59,223 bases of DNA, taken from assembly GCA_020847975.1 (NCBI GenBank), contig JADLBD010000238.1, positions 1-59,223 on the forward strand, read 5' to 3'. The notes beneath the pieces are model-generated. The model was not told the origin of the DNA. It saw nothing but the letters and a program-made list of their open reading frames with translations, and made no database searches. A program made the translations under genes and the position numbers. The DNA is from Bryobacterales bacterium. Lineage in GTDB: Bacteria; Acidobacteriota; Terriglobia; Bryobacterales; Bryobacteraceae. Within the stretch, counting starts at the first letter, position 1; each line of letters opens with the position of its first letter. Positions 15,416 to 22,900 of the stretch are shown piece after piece.

Positions 15416-18400
15416 CTACGGCGTCAGAAATGCCCGCACCAGAAAGACAGCCATCTGCCCGCGAGTAGTGGTGTCATCCGGACAATACCGCGTGGCGGCG
15501 CAGCCCGACGTGATGCCGAGTTCCTTCATTTTCTGGATGGCGGGATATGCCGGCGAACTCACCGGAACATCGCTGAACGCGAAATTATTCGGAAAGGCGA
15601 AAGGCTGCGAAGGAAGCACCGCCAGCCGCCCGCGAATGAGGAACGACGCCATCTGGCTGCGCGTCACCGGATCGTCCGGGCAATAATTTGACGCGTTGCA
15701 GCCGTTGGTGACCCCCAATTCCCTCAACTTCTGAATGTAACGGTATTGGGGGTGGCCGGCCGGAACATCAGCAAAGAATTGTGTAGCCGGAATACTGAAG
15801 TTGTCCGTCCCGAGCAGGGCGCGCACGATGAAGACCGCCATCTGTCCGCGGGTAGTAGGCGCGTCCGGACAGTAGTTCGTAGTGGTGCAGCCGCTGGTCA
15901 CCCCATAGAAGCGCATCAATTGAATCGAGTCGAAGAAGGGGTGGCCGGCGGGAACATCGGCGAAAGGCTGAATGAGAGGGATGGGAGGCGGCGTGCCCTG
16001 CTGGAGCACCAGGACGCGCTGCCCGGCAACGAGGAAGCTGCCGATCCGGGGAACCCCGGTGGCGTTCTCGGCCACGCTGACCGTGAAAGCGCCGTTCCCC
16101 GAACTGGCGCCCGGAGAAGCCGCTGTGATCCATCCGGTGGGAGTAGATGCGGTCCAGGGACAGGAAAAGCCCGCGGACACGTTCACCGAAGTGAACCCAC
16201 CCGCCGGCGGAACACTCAGCGTCTGCGTATTGAGGCCGTATGCGCATACAGTCCCGGGGGCAGCCGTAAAGAACGCCGCGGTAAGGCTGTTATCCTCGAG
16301 CAGCGGATCGTAGGTTGGGGAAGCAGCGTTGCTATAGACGATGAAAGAGGAAGGAGCGCCCGGAGCCAGACTGACGGAAAGATTCACTTCCACCCCTGTC
16401 CCCGCCTTCAACACCGGAAGATCGATGCGGAAGCTCGAGGCGGAATTCGCGCACAGCGCCGTCGAGGCGGTGCAGGCCAAGACGGTCATCCCCTGTGGCA
16501 GCGTTCCCTGGAAGGTAACCGCTTCGGCATCGTCCGGACCCCGGTTGACCACGCGCTGCGTGAACTGGAAGGTGGAACCAGGCGGTATCGTCGCGGGAAA
16601 CGTATCCTGGGACACCTGCAGCCTGGCGGTGGCAAGCTTGGCGAGGAAGGCATCCTGCACGGGGCCGGTAAAGTTGCGCAAGGGAGGGGCCGCGGCCGAA
16701 GGGATATGGAAGCTCGAGGAGGCGCCGCCCGCGACGTAGAGGCCGCCCTTCATATCGAGCGCGAGGGCGTAGCGGTCGCTCGAGGTGATGCCCTCGAAGA
16801 AGTAGGATTGCACAACGCTCGAACCTTGTGACGAGAGCCGGGCGACGAATCCGCTGCGCACACCGGCTGCCGGTCCCAAGACTCCCGCCGCTCTGGGAAG
16901 ATCGTTCGAAAAGGTGATGCCTGAAACGAAAGCCGAGCCAAGCGCATCCACGGCGATGGATTGCCCCCAGTCGTCCCGCGCGCCGCCCAGGTAGGTGGAG
17001 TAGAGCAGCGAAGTTCCCGCCGCATTCAGCTTGAACACGAAGGCATCGCCGAGCGAGCCGCTGAGCGCTCCGCCATAGGCGCTCTGCAAGGGCAGGTAGA
17101 CAGGGAAATCGGTGGACGATGTGAAGCCGGTGACATAGGCGCTGCCCTGCGAGTCAACGGCTATCCCGTGCCCGGAATCGAGCCCGTTGCCGCCGGCACA
17201 GGCGAGATACGCCGCGCCGTCGCCGCCGGATTTCCACTTCATCACGAATATGTCTGTCCCGCCGCCCGGTCCCAGTACTGCCCCGGCCGGAAGTGTGGAA
17301 CAGGCGCCGCGGCCGGTGACATATGCATCGCCGTTACGGTCAAGGGCAACGGCATAGGCTTCATCATCCGCGCTGCCGCCAAAGTATGTCGAGTAAATCA
17401 CCTCCGACGAGTTGGCGTGCAGCTTGAAGAGAAACACATCCTCCCCCCCGCCGGACGCACTCTGGCGGGCATTCCAGGTGGGCAGATCGGTAGAGGATGT
17501 GAAGCCCGTGAAAGTCGCGTATCCCAGCCCGTCGGCGGCCACGCCCTGTCCGGACTCCGCGCCGCTACCGCCGAGATAGGAGCTGTAGGTGAGGCTCGAC
17601 CCCTCGACGTTCAGCTTGATCACGAAGGCATCTCCTCCGCCCCCGTAGGTGTGTTGAAACGCCGTGGTGGTGGTGGGGAAATCCGGCGATGAGGTAGTGC
17701 CGGTGAGGTAACTGCTGCCAAAGGAATCAATTGCGAGCGCAGTGGCTTCGTCGTTGTTCGTTCCGCCGATGTAGGTGGACCAGATGAAGCTGCCGTTCGG
17801 ATACAGCTTGCTGACGAAGATGTCGCGCGCGCCCGAATTGAAGTCGCGGTACGGCGACCCGCCCAGAGGAAATTGGAGCGAATCAGTCCAGCCGGTGACG
17901 TAGAGGTCGCCTGTGGGGTCCGCTGCCGCGGCCGTCGCCGAGTCGCCGGAACTGCCTCCATAGAAACCGTAGTAGGAAATGACAGGATCGATGACCAAAG
18001 GGAAGGCGGAGTCGTAGTTCCCCAGATGGAATCCCGCGGCCTTCTCTTCGGACAGCGTAAAGGCAACGCTCACGCTCCGCCGCTTCCCACCCACAATCTG
18101 GTAAGCGGCAGGCGCCTTGTGCCGGAAATCCCCTTTTGGAGTATGAAGCACCAGGTCACCGTTGGGGCTGAGCGACGGTTCGGCATCGCGGAAAGAGAAG
18201 CGCAGAAGCGCCGGATCGGCGTGCGCGGCAATCTCGAACCGGTATTCGAGCCGCTGCCGGCCCCCGCGAAGCACCATATCGATGCCGGGATAGACGCGAC
18301 GGCGCAGGACGGCGTAATTCGATACGCGGGTGATCCATTTGCCCGGGTCGCGGCCGGTGAGATAGTTGGTGACTCCCGCCAGCTTCGATTCGCCCATCCA

Positions 18401-18706
18401 GGAGTTGCCGGTGTCACAGCCTTCGAGCTTCATGCGGAATCCGGCGCCGGATGCCGCGGCCACCAGTTCCGTCTTCGTCAGAAAAAAGGTGAAATTCGAT
18501 GTACGGACCAGATATTGAACCGATGAATGCGTCTGGCCGCGATTGACCTCGAAGGCCAGCGGAGCCTCCGCGCGCACAAGGCGAATAGCTTCCGGCAGCA
18601 CCGGAAGTCTGCTGGAGGAGGCGGCCGCCAGCAGGGGGAGGACCAGGGTGAAAGCGAGAGCGGTGGTTCGAAACACGCGATGAACGGCCTGAAGCCTATT
18701 TATCAA
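15416..18706 (-). CDS. SBBP-repeat beta-propeller surface protein with DUF11, BACON-like and three SLH-like domains
   Basis: 1096 residues. A signal peptide (TALAFTLVLPLLAAASSS) is followed by a DUF7948-like domain (LAFEVNRGQTHSSVQYLVRT, residues about 45-235). About seven SBBP repeats run to about residue 690, each with a pattern like YSTYLGG-x-x-D-x-x-x-x-x-AVD-x-x-G-x-x-YVTG-x-T-S-x-DFP. Then comes a DUF11 domain (FTQRVVNRGPDDAEAVTFQG), a BACON-like domain (SCPWTASTPTGWITAASPGA) and three C-terminal SLH-like repeats (FADVPAGHPFFDSIQLMRFY and two relatives, each with a paired-Cys C-x(4-6)-YCPD motif and TRGQMAVF). The start is TTG; a GTG ten codons in is an alternative. It is probably anchored at the cell surface through the SLH-like repeats. 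Confidence 0.88.
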   Translation of the reverse strand: MINRLQAVHRVFRTTALAFTLVLPLLAAASSSRLPVLPEAIRLVRAEAPLAFEVNRGQTHSSVQYLVRTSNFTFFLTKTELVAAASGAGFRMKLEGCDTGNSWMGESKLAGVTNYLTGRDPGKWITRVSNYAVLRRRVYPGIDMVLRGGRQRLEYRFEIAAHADPALLRFSFRDAEPSLSPNGDLVLHTPKGDFRHKAPAAYQIVGGKRRSVSVAFTLSEEKAAGFHLGNYDSAFPLVIDPVISYYGFYGGSSGDSATAAAADPTGDLYVTGWTDSLQFPLGGSPYRDFNSGARDIFVSKLYPNGSFIWSTYIGGTNNDEATALAIDSFGSSYLTGTTSSPDFPTTTTAFQHTYGGGGDAFVIKLNVEGSSLTYSSYLGGSGAESGQGVAADGLGYATFTGFTSSTDLPTWNARQSASGGGEDVFLFKLHANSSEVIYSTYFGGSADDEAYAVALDRNGDAYVTGRGACSTLPAGAVLGPGGGTDIFVMKWKSGGDGAAYLACAGGNGLDSGHGIAVDSQGSAYVTGFTSSTDFPVYLPLQSAYGGALSGSLGDAFVFKLNAAGTSLLYSTYLGGARDDWGQSIAVDALGSAFVSGITFSNDLPRAAGVLGPAAGVRSGFVARLSSQGSSVVQSYFFEGITSSDRYALALDMKGGLYVAGGASSSFHIPSAAAPPLRNFTGPVQDAFLAKLATARLQVSQDTFPATIPPGSTFQFTQRVVNRGPDDAEAVTFQGTLPQGMTVLACTASTALCANSASSFRIDLPVLKAGTGVEVNLSVSLAPGAPSSFIVYSNAASPTYDPLLEDNSLTAAFFTAAPGTVCAYGLNTQTLSVPPAGGFTSVNVSAGFSCPWTASTPTGWITAASPGASSGNGAFTVSVAENATGVPRIGSFLVAGQRVLVLQQGTPPPIPLIQPFADVPAGHPFFDSIQLMRFYGVTSGCTTTNYCPDAPTTRGQMAVFIVRALLGTDNFSIPATQFFADVPAGHPQYRYIQKLRELGVTNGCNASNYCPDDPVTRSQMASFLIRGRLAVLPSQPFAFPNNFAFSDVPVSSPAYPAIQKMKELGITSGCAATRYCPDDTTTRGQMAVFLVRAFLTP

Positions 18707-18834
18707 TCTAGCTCACAGCGGGGTACCAGGGGTAATGGGTTGCGCGAACCCGTCCGGATTGCGACAATAGAGTTGCCCCGATGAGAAGGGGACCAGGACG
18801 TTACTAATCCAGGGTAAACTCGGATTGACGCGAC

Positions 18835-18862
18835 GAAAGGCGCTCTTTTTGGAGCGCCTTTC
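18835..18862 (+). terminator. Perfect 11-bp hairpin in a divergent intergenic region
   Basis: GAAAGGCGCTC and GAGCGCCTTTC pair perfectly around a TTTTTG loop, and the plus strand continues with TCCTTTTC. It looks like an intrinsic terminator, but the genes on both sides point away from it. It may end a short unannotated plus-strand RNA or insulate the two promoters. Confidence 0.55.
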
Positions 18863-18876
18863 TCCTTTTCGGATGC

Positions 18877-18882
18877 TATACT
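18877..18882 (+). promoter_or_regulatory. Probable -10 box
   Basis: TATACT, same sequence as the tRNA -10 box, lies 27 bases before the ATG at 18904. Transcription would start just before the ribosome binding site AGGTGG. No clear -35 box is seen because the hairpin 18835-18862 occupies that region. Confidence 0.4.
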
Positions 18883-18903
18883 TGGGCTGCAAAGGTGGGC
18901 AAA

Positions 18904-19965
18904 ATGCGTTTTGCGGCGTTCGCGTTTCTGTCCCTTGCCGTGCTGCCGGCGGCGGACCCTGACCGGGATTTTTCCGGTGTTTGGAATCTCAACCCCCAGC
19001 GCAGTTCCATCCGCGGCCTCCCCTTCCCGCCGGACCGCGTTCTGCGCATCGAGATGAACGGGTATACCATCCGCTGCCAGGGTGACACCGCCTGGACCTA
19101 CAACACGGCTGGACAGTCTTCCACGCATACCGTCGCGGGAACCTCCTTGAGCAGCCTGCTTAAGTGGGAAGGCAGTGCCCTGCTCATCAACTCTCTTGCC
19201 TCGGGCTCCCGGCAATACACTCTCATGGACCGCTGGATGCTATCGAGGGACCGGAACACCTTCACCATCCGCCGCCAGTATCTGATCGGAGGTGGAGAAT
19301 CGGAATCGACGCTGGTCTATCAACGTGAAGGCGTTCACTCGGCCGGCCCGCCGCCGGCGCCTCCGCCTTCCTTGCGAAAGGTCCAGCCGGAACCGCAGCC
19401 TCCCAAGCCCCGCGAGTTCGTCCTTCCCAAAGGAACAAAGATCCCCCTTGTCACCGTTCACAGCCTGACTTCGAAGCAGGCAAAGACAGGCGACCGCGTG
19501 TATCTCGAGACCACGTTCCCCATCCTCGCCGACGGCCGTGTCGTCATTCCTCCGGGGAGCCAGGTCGCCGCCACGCTGACTGATGCAAAGCGCGCCGGAC
19601 GCGCCAAGGGCCGGGCGGAAATCTACCTGCGCTTCGATTCCATCACCCTGCCGAACGGCACGACACGGGACTTGCGGTCCCGGCTGAGTTCGGCCGAGGA
19701 CCAGACCGTCGAGCGCGGTGAAGGCAAGATCCAGGGCGGTACGAACAAAGCGGGCGACGCCAAGACCGTGGGCGGCGCCACCGCTGCCGGCGCCGGTATA
19801 GGCAGGCTCGGGGGAAACACGGGCGCGGGAGCAGCGGCGGGAGCGGCCGCCGGGCTGGCCGGGGTGCTTCTCCGGCGCGGACCGGAGATCATCCTCGCCA
19901 AGGGCGCCGGCATGGAAATGGTGCTCGACCGCGACCTCAAATTCGACGCCGCAGAGCTACCCTGA
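18904..19965 (+). CDS. Exported glycine-zipper protein, paralogue of 14546-15367
   Basis: 353 residues from the ATG at 18904; a GTG three codons upstream is less likely because AGGTGG sits correctly for the ATG. A signal peptide (FAAFAFLSLAVLPAADP) leads into a lipocalin-like or DUF-type N-domain of about 120 residues (RDFSGVWNLNPQRSSIRGLP), a Pro-rich linker, and the same C-terminal beta domain as its paralogue (VLPKGTKIPLVTVHSLTSKQ; GDRVYLETTFPILADGRVVI; EIYLRFDSITLPNGTTRDLR) with a glycine-rich segment (GAGAAAGAAAGLAGVLL). The extra N-domain distinguishes it. It ends 10 bases from the convergent next gene. Envelope location is inferred; function unknown. Confidence 0.75.
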   Translation: MRFAAFAFLSLAVLPAADPDRDFSGVWNLNPQRSSIRGLPFPPDRVLRIEMNGYTIRCQGDTAWTYNTAGQSSTHTVAGTSLSSLLKWEGSALLINSLASGSRQYTLMDRWMLSRDRNTFTIRRQYLIGGGESESTLVYQREGVHSAGPPPAPPPSLRKVQPEPQPPKPREFVLPKGTKIPLVTVHSLTSKQAKTGDRVYLETTFPILADGRVVIPPGSQVAATLTDAKRAGRAKGRAEIYLRFDSITLPNGTTRDLRSRLSSAEDQTVERGEGKIQGGTNKAGDAKTVGGATAAGAGIGRLGGNTGAGAAAGAAAGLAGVLLRRGPEIILAKGAGMEMVLDRDLKFDAAELP

Positions 19966-19975
19966 ACGCCCGCTC

Positions 19976-20782
19976 TCAAAGCGCCAGTTCGCCATGGTAG
20001 AGCATGTCGCGCAGGGAAAATCTCACCTTGAGTGTCGAGGAACCGGCGGCGGATTGGAATGTCACTTCCTTGTCCTGTGCGGTCAGCGGCTTGTCGCCGC
20101 GGGGAAAGAACAACAGGATGGCGTTGCCGAGATCAGCGCGCTCGACCCGGCCGGGGAAGATGGCCGCCCGGTCTTTCGGCAGTAGCTGGCTGTTCTGGCG
20201 CAGCCGTTCGAGCATCCGGTCGCGAGGCCGGTCCTGATCGGAACCGGCGTCCCCGGCGCGCGTGTCCTCATCGCCCCGAAACCGCAGTCCGTTGAGGCTG
20301 AGAATGTAGTGTCCGGAAGCCCCTTCCGGCAGGTCCTTCTTGAGCGCTGCGCGAACGGGTTGCGCGGTCTCCCAGCGCACCAGGACTTTGGCTTGCGAAC
20401 GCCCTCCACCGGGTCCGCGCCTTCCGCCCGGATACCCCATGCCTCCGGGTCCGCCCATCCCGCCGCGACGCCCGCCCATCCCGCCGCCGGGAAGGCCGAT
20501 GCCCCCGGGAATCCCGAGCCCTCCGCCGCCCATCCCGCCTCGTCCACCGCCTCCCGCGGGGCCCTGCGGATCGTAGCCTCCCTGGCCCATAGCGCCCGCG
20601 CTGTACGCGAGCGTCGCCTCTTTGGCCCAGGGCGACTTGCTGATCAACTGGTCAATCTCATCCGCGGACCACTCCGCGGGCGGCTTGTCGTTCCAAAACT
20701 GGCCGCTCCCCTTCGCCCAAGCGCGGATGAGCAGGAGCCCCGATTGCGAAGTCAGGCTGAATATGAGGCTGCGTCGTGTCAT
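19976..20782 (-). CDS. Exported Gly-rich hypothetical protein
   Basis: 268 residues from the ATG at 20780-20782. An N-terminal signal-like segment (MTRRSLIFSLTSQSGLLLIR) is followed by WSADEIDQLISKSPWAKEAT, a short motif I associate with exported hypothetical proteins of Acidobacteria in which Trp-rich helices precede a variable region. Residues about 68-130 are almost pure Gly with Pro, Arg and Met. The C-terminal 130 residues look like a compact beta domain (VLVRWETAQPVRAALKKDLP; AILLFFPRGDKPLTAQDKEV). No family function can be given. It is convergent with the preceding gene. Confidence 0.65.
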   Translation of the reverse strand: MTRRSLIFSLTSQSGLLLIRAWAKGSGQFWNDKPPAEWSADEIDQLISKSPWAKEATLAYSAGAMGQGGYDPQGPAGGGGRGGMGGGGLGIPGGIGLPGGGMGGRRGGMGGPGGMGYPGGRRGPGGGRSQAKVLVRWETAQPVRAALKKDLPEGASGHYILSLNGLRFRGDEDTRAGDAGSDQDRPRDRMLERLRQNSQLLPKDRAAIFPGRVERADLGNAILLFFPRGDKPLTAQDKEVTFQSAAGSSTLKVRFSLRDMLYHGELAL

Positions 20783-20842
20783 CACTGCGTTCGACGCGGT
20801 GGGAGAGAGGGTGAATATTAAGTTTTGTAAAAAGCCGGAGCG

Positions 20843-21199
20843 CTATCTCTGCAAGATCATCATCACATCCCGTCCCACTACATCCGCGATGGACAACTGC
20901 CGGACACGGGGAAAACGAAAGCCGGGGTAGGCCAAGGCAAGCCTCGCCAATACGGCGCGATGTGCTTTGTCCAAAAGAGCGTCGTTCAATTCCGTCTTCA
21001 AGCCTGGATGTCTTGTCAAATGAATCACCAACTCACTTCGCTGGTTCCTGAGTGATTTGTTCCATCCGCGGCTGTTATCCGTTCCGGCCTGACCTTTCAC
21101 GTACTTGATTTTCAGCGCGTGCTCGATGAGGACGCTGAGACGGCTTTCCAATTCCCGGAGCTCCGATTTTCCCATCTCGCTGATTCGTTGCCGCTGCAT
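20843..21199 (-). CDS. DUF29 protein lacking the N-terminal half
   Basis: 118 residues from the ATG at 21197-21199, which lies two bases after the stop of the upstream DUF29 gene. The sequence MGKSELRELESRLSVLIEHA begins in the middle of the DUF29 fold (the EIEDLGKSERRALESRL region) and continues through NKSLRNQRSELVIHLTRHPG to YPGFRFPRVRQLSIADVVGR. The N-terminal YxWxxEQAxLLR segment is missing. It may be a genuinely shortened subunit coupled to the full-length neighbour, or a truncated duplicate. DUF29 function is unknown; members often occur in multiple copies near mobile DNA. Confidence 0.6.
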   Translation of the reverse strand: MQRQRISEMGKSELRELESRLSVLIEHALKIKYVKGQAGTDNSRGWNKSLRNQRSELVIHLTRHPGLKTELNDALLDKAHRAVLARLALAYPGFRFPRVRQLSIADVVGRDVMMILQR

Positions 21200-21201
21200 C
21201 T

Positions 21202-21648
21202 TTATACAAGCTTGCCTTCGGCCACGAGGCGGTCGTAAGGGTCTTCCACAATGCGTTCCACCGCGAAGGGACACTCATCCGGCAAGGCTGCACCGTAATC
21301 CTCGGTCACGTCCCTTCTGGCACGCTGGTAGGCTTGCGCAATGGCCTCGCCCAAAGCATCCCGCAGCGATGGTGACGAATACAGCAGGAGCTGCAGTTCG
21401 CCCTGAGCTGTCACCAACTGACGATCTGCTTCCTGAGGATCGCCGTACCCATACTCCTTCATGAGCATTCCCTCGAGGATGTCTTTCAGGATGGACTCCA
21501 GTTCCCGCCACAAACCGCTGGCAATCGACTCGATCTCGTCAATGAGTTCCTCAGTGTTGATGCGGGAAAAATCCCCCGCACGCAGGGCAGCCGCGGTTTC
21601 CAGCGACCACTTGTATGCGTCCTCGATATTTCTGAGTTGCTTCTCCAT
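21202..21648 (-). CDS. DUF29 family protein
   Basis: 148 residues from the ATG at 21646-21648, with GAGGG upstream; a GTG four codons earlier is less likely. The full family pattern is present: DAYKWSLETAAALRAGDFSR, then INTEELIDEIESIASGLWRE, a variable helical middle, and the C-terminal DECPFAVERIVEDPYDRLV. It is the first gene of a two-gene unit with a shorter DUF29 relative. The two sequences differ enough that the duplication is not recent. Function unknown. Confidence 0.8.
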   Translation of the reverse strand: MEKQLRNIEDAYKWSLETAAALRAGDFSRINTEELIDEIESIASGLWRELESILKDILEGMLMKEYGYGDPQEADRQLVTAQGELQLLLYSSPSLRDALGEAIAQAYQRARRDVTEDYGAALPDECPFAVERIVEDPYDRLVAEGKLV

Positions 21649-21746
21649 GCTGACCCTCACAAGGCGCGCCTATCACCCGGTATCCATGAAGACGGCCTTA
21701 CAGTGTGCGGCGGGATGTTGACTCGCCAGTCACGACTTCAGTATAG

Positions 21747-21828
21747 CCGGGCCCCTCAGCGCACAATCCCTACCACTTCGAACCGGTAGTCCGTGTACGC
21801 CGTCATCTTTCCGCGCAGCGTCATCACC
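21747..21828. repeat. Copy A of an 82-bp direct repeat (duplicated 3' end of the BNR gene)
   Basis: The first 73 bases are identical to 22819-22891 and the match extends to 82 bases with two mismatches. In copy B this sequence holds the last codons and stop of the BNR-repeat gene; here it is a stranded copy without the rest of the gene. The copies are 1072 bases apart and bracket the TIR-like gene. Confidence 0.95.
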
Positions 21829-21865
21829 GACCGAGAGAACATAACGCATCACAAACGGAGCGCCG

Positions 21866-22804
21866 CTAGATTGAAGATGCGCTGTCGGAGGTCCTCTCAA
21901 AAACTGTGTCGTTGAGCGACCTCTCTAGCGTCAGTGTGAAAGCCTGGCGAACGGGAGCGAAGTTGTCCGAAACGACGAGATAATCAAATCTATATTTGCC
22001 TGGTTTCTTGATTCTTGGGGGCAGAAATTCCTCTGAGGTGGCAAATGGATTAAAGCGCAGTTCAGTAGGGGATGTATGATCGATAACAAAGGCATCGAAA
22101 CGCCTTTCCTCGCCGGGTGGGATTTGGGCATTAGGCAGACGAACACCCGCCCAGTTGTATTCCACCAAGTTCAATCTAACCGATGTCCGTTTCGCAAGAT
22201 CGGTGAAACTCTGCATGTATGCGTAGCAGTTCTTTGCAGTCTTATGGCGATGGTGATTCTTCACAGTGATATGAAACCACCTGCTTATCTTCAGGGATGT
22301 CGGGTCTGTAGTGTCGACATGCTGTTTGGGCTCACGAACCATTGCCAGTTCGTTTCTCCAGTTTGGATCCCAACCTCTAGTCCTTACCTCAGCTTCTACG
22401 AGGTCAGGCAATTTGCTCCTCTCGGTGAAAGGGATCGCATTCGCTTGGATGAAGCCCAACACTCCGTCGTCCTTCTTTACTCCATCTTCTTGGAACGCCA
22501 ATACATCGATTCCCAAGAAGGAGGCAATAGCCAGTTCCTGATGCGAGAATAGGGAGCCTCGGCAGGTACCTTTGCCCGCAAGTTTCTCCCGCTTGAAGTC
22601 AACGAATATAAAGTATTCCGACGTCCGAAGTTGACCAAAGATGTTCTCTATGATCCCTCGCAGGGTTTGCTCCTGCACGGCAATGTATGGATCGAATTCG
22701 AGAGTTGTCAGCTTCGCGGCAATCGCCCTCGCAATCTCTACTTCTCCTGAGTCTTTGTTCTGACCGCAACTGATGAACACCCGTGCTCGCGGCGCCTTCA
22801 ACAT
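21866..22804 (-). CDS. TIR-like N-terminal domain protein, probable defence or signalling gene
   Basis: 312 residues; ATG at 22802-22804 with GGAGGAG upstream. Residues about 8-155 read like a TIR/flavodoxin-like fold: strand ARVFISCGQNKDSGEVEIAR, a second strand FDPYIAVQEQTLRGIIENIF, a third EYFIFVDFKREKL, then SLFSHQELAIASFLGIDVLA, which resembles the conserved S-x-x-x-x-x-E-L-x-x-A box of TIR domains. Residues about 170-312 look like an Ig-like beta sandwich ending in a beta hairpin. The DNA is AT-richer than its surroundings (one line sampled inside, 22261-22320, is 47% GC; one in the next gene, 23221-23280, is 67%) and the gene sits exactly between two copies of the neighbour's 3' end. 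Both suggest horizontal gain. NADase activity is untested and the catalytic Glu is not certain. Confidence 0.65.
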   Translation of the reverse strand: MLKAPRARVFISCGQNKDSGEVEIARAIAAKLTTLEFDPYIAVQEQTLRGIIENIFGQLRTSEYFIFVDFKREKLAGKGTCRGSLFSHQELAIASFLGIDVLAFQEDGVKKDDGVLGFIQANAIPFTERSKLPDLVEAEVRTRGWDPNWRNELAMVREPKQHVDTTDPTSLKISRWFHITVKNHHRHKTAKNCYAYMQSFTDLAKRTSVRLNLVEYNWAGVRLPNAQIPPGEERRFDAFVIDHTSPTELRFNPFATSEEFLPPRIKKPGKYRFDYLVVSDNFAPVRQAFTLTLERSLNDTVFERTSDSASSI

Positions 22805-22818
22805 GCTCCTCCATCATA

Positions 22819-22900
22819 CCGGGCCCCTCAGCGCACAATCCCTACCACTTCGAACCGGTAGTCCGTGTACGCCGTCATCTTTCCGCGCAGCCACATCACC
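22819..22900. repeat. Copy B of the 82-bp direct repeat
   Basis: This copy is in its native place: it contains the last 24 codons and the TGA (22828-22830) of the BNR-repeat gene plus 9 bases downstream. Its partner is 21747-21828. Confidence 0.95.
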
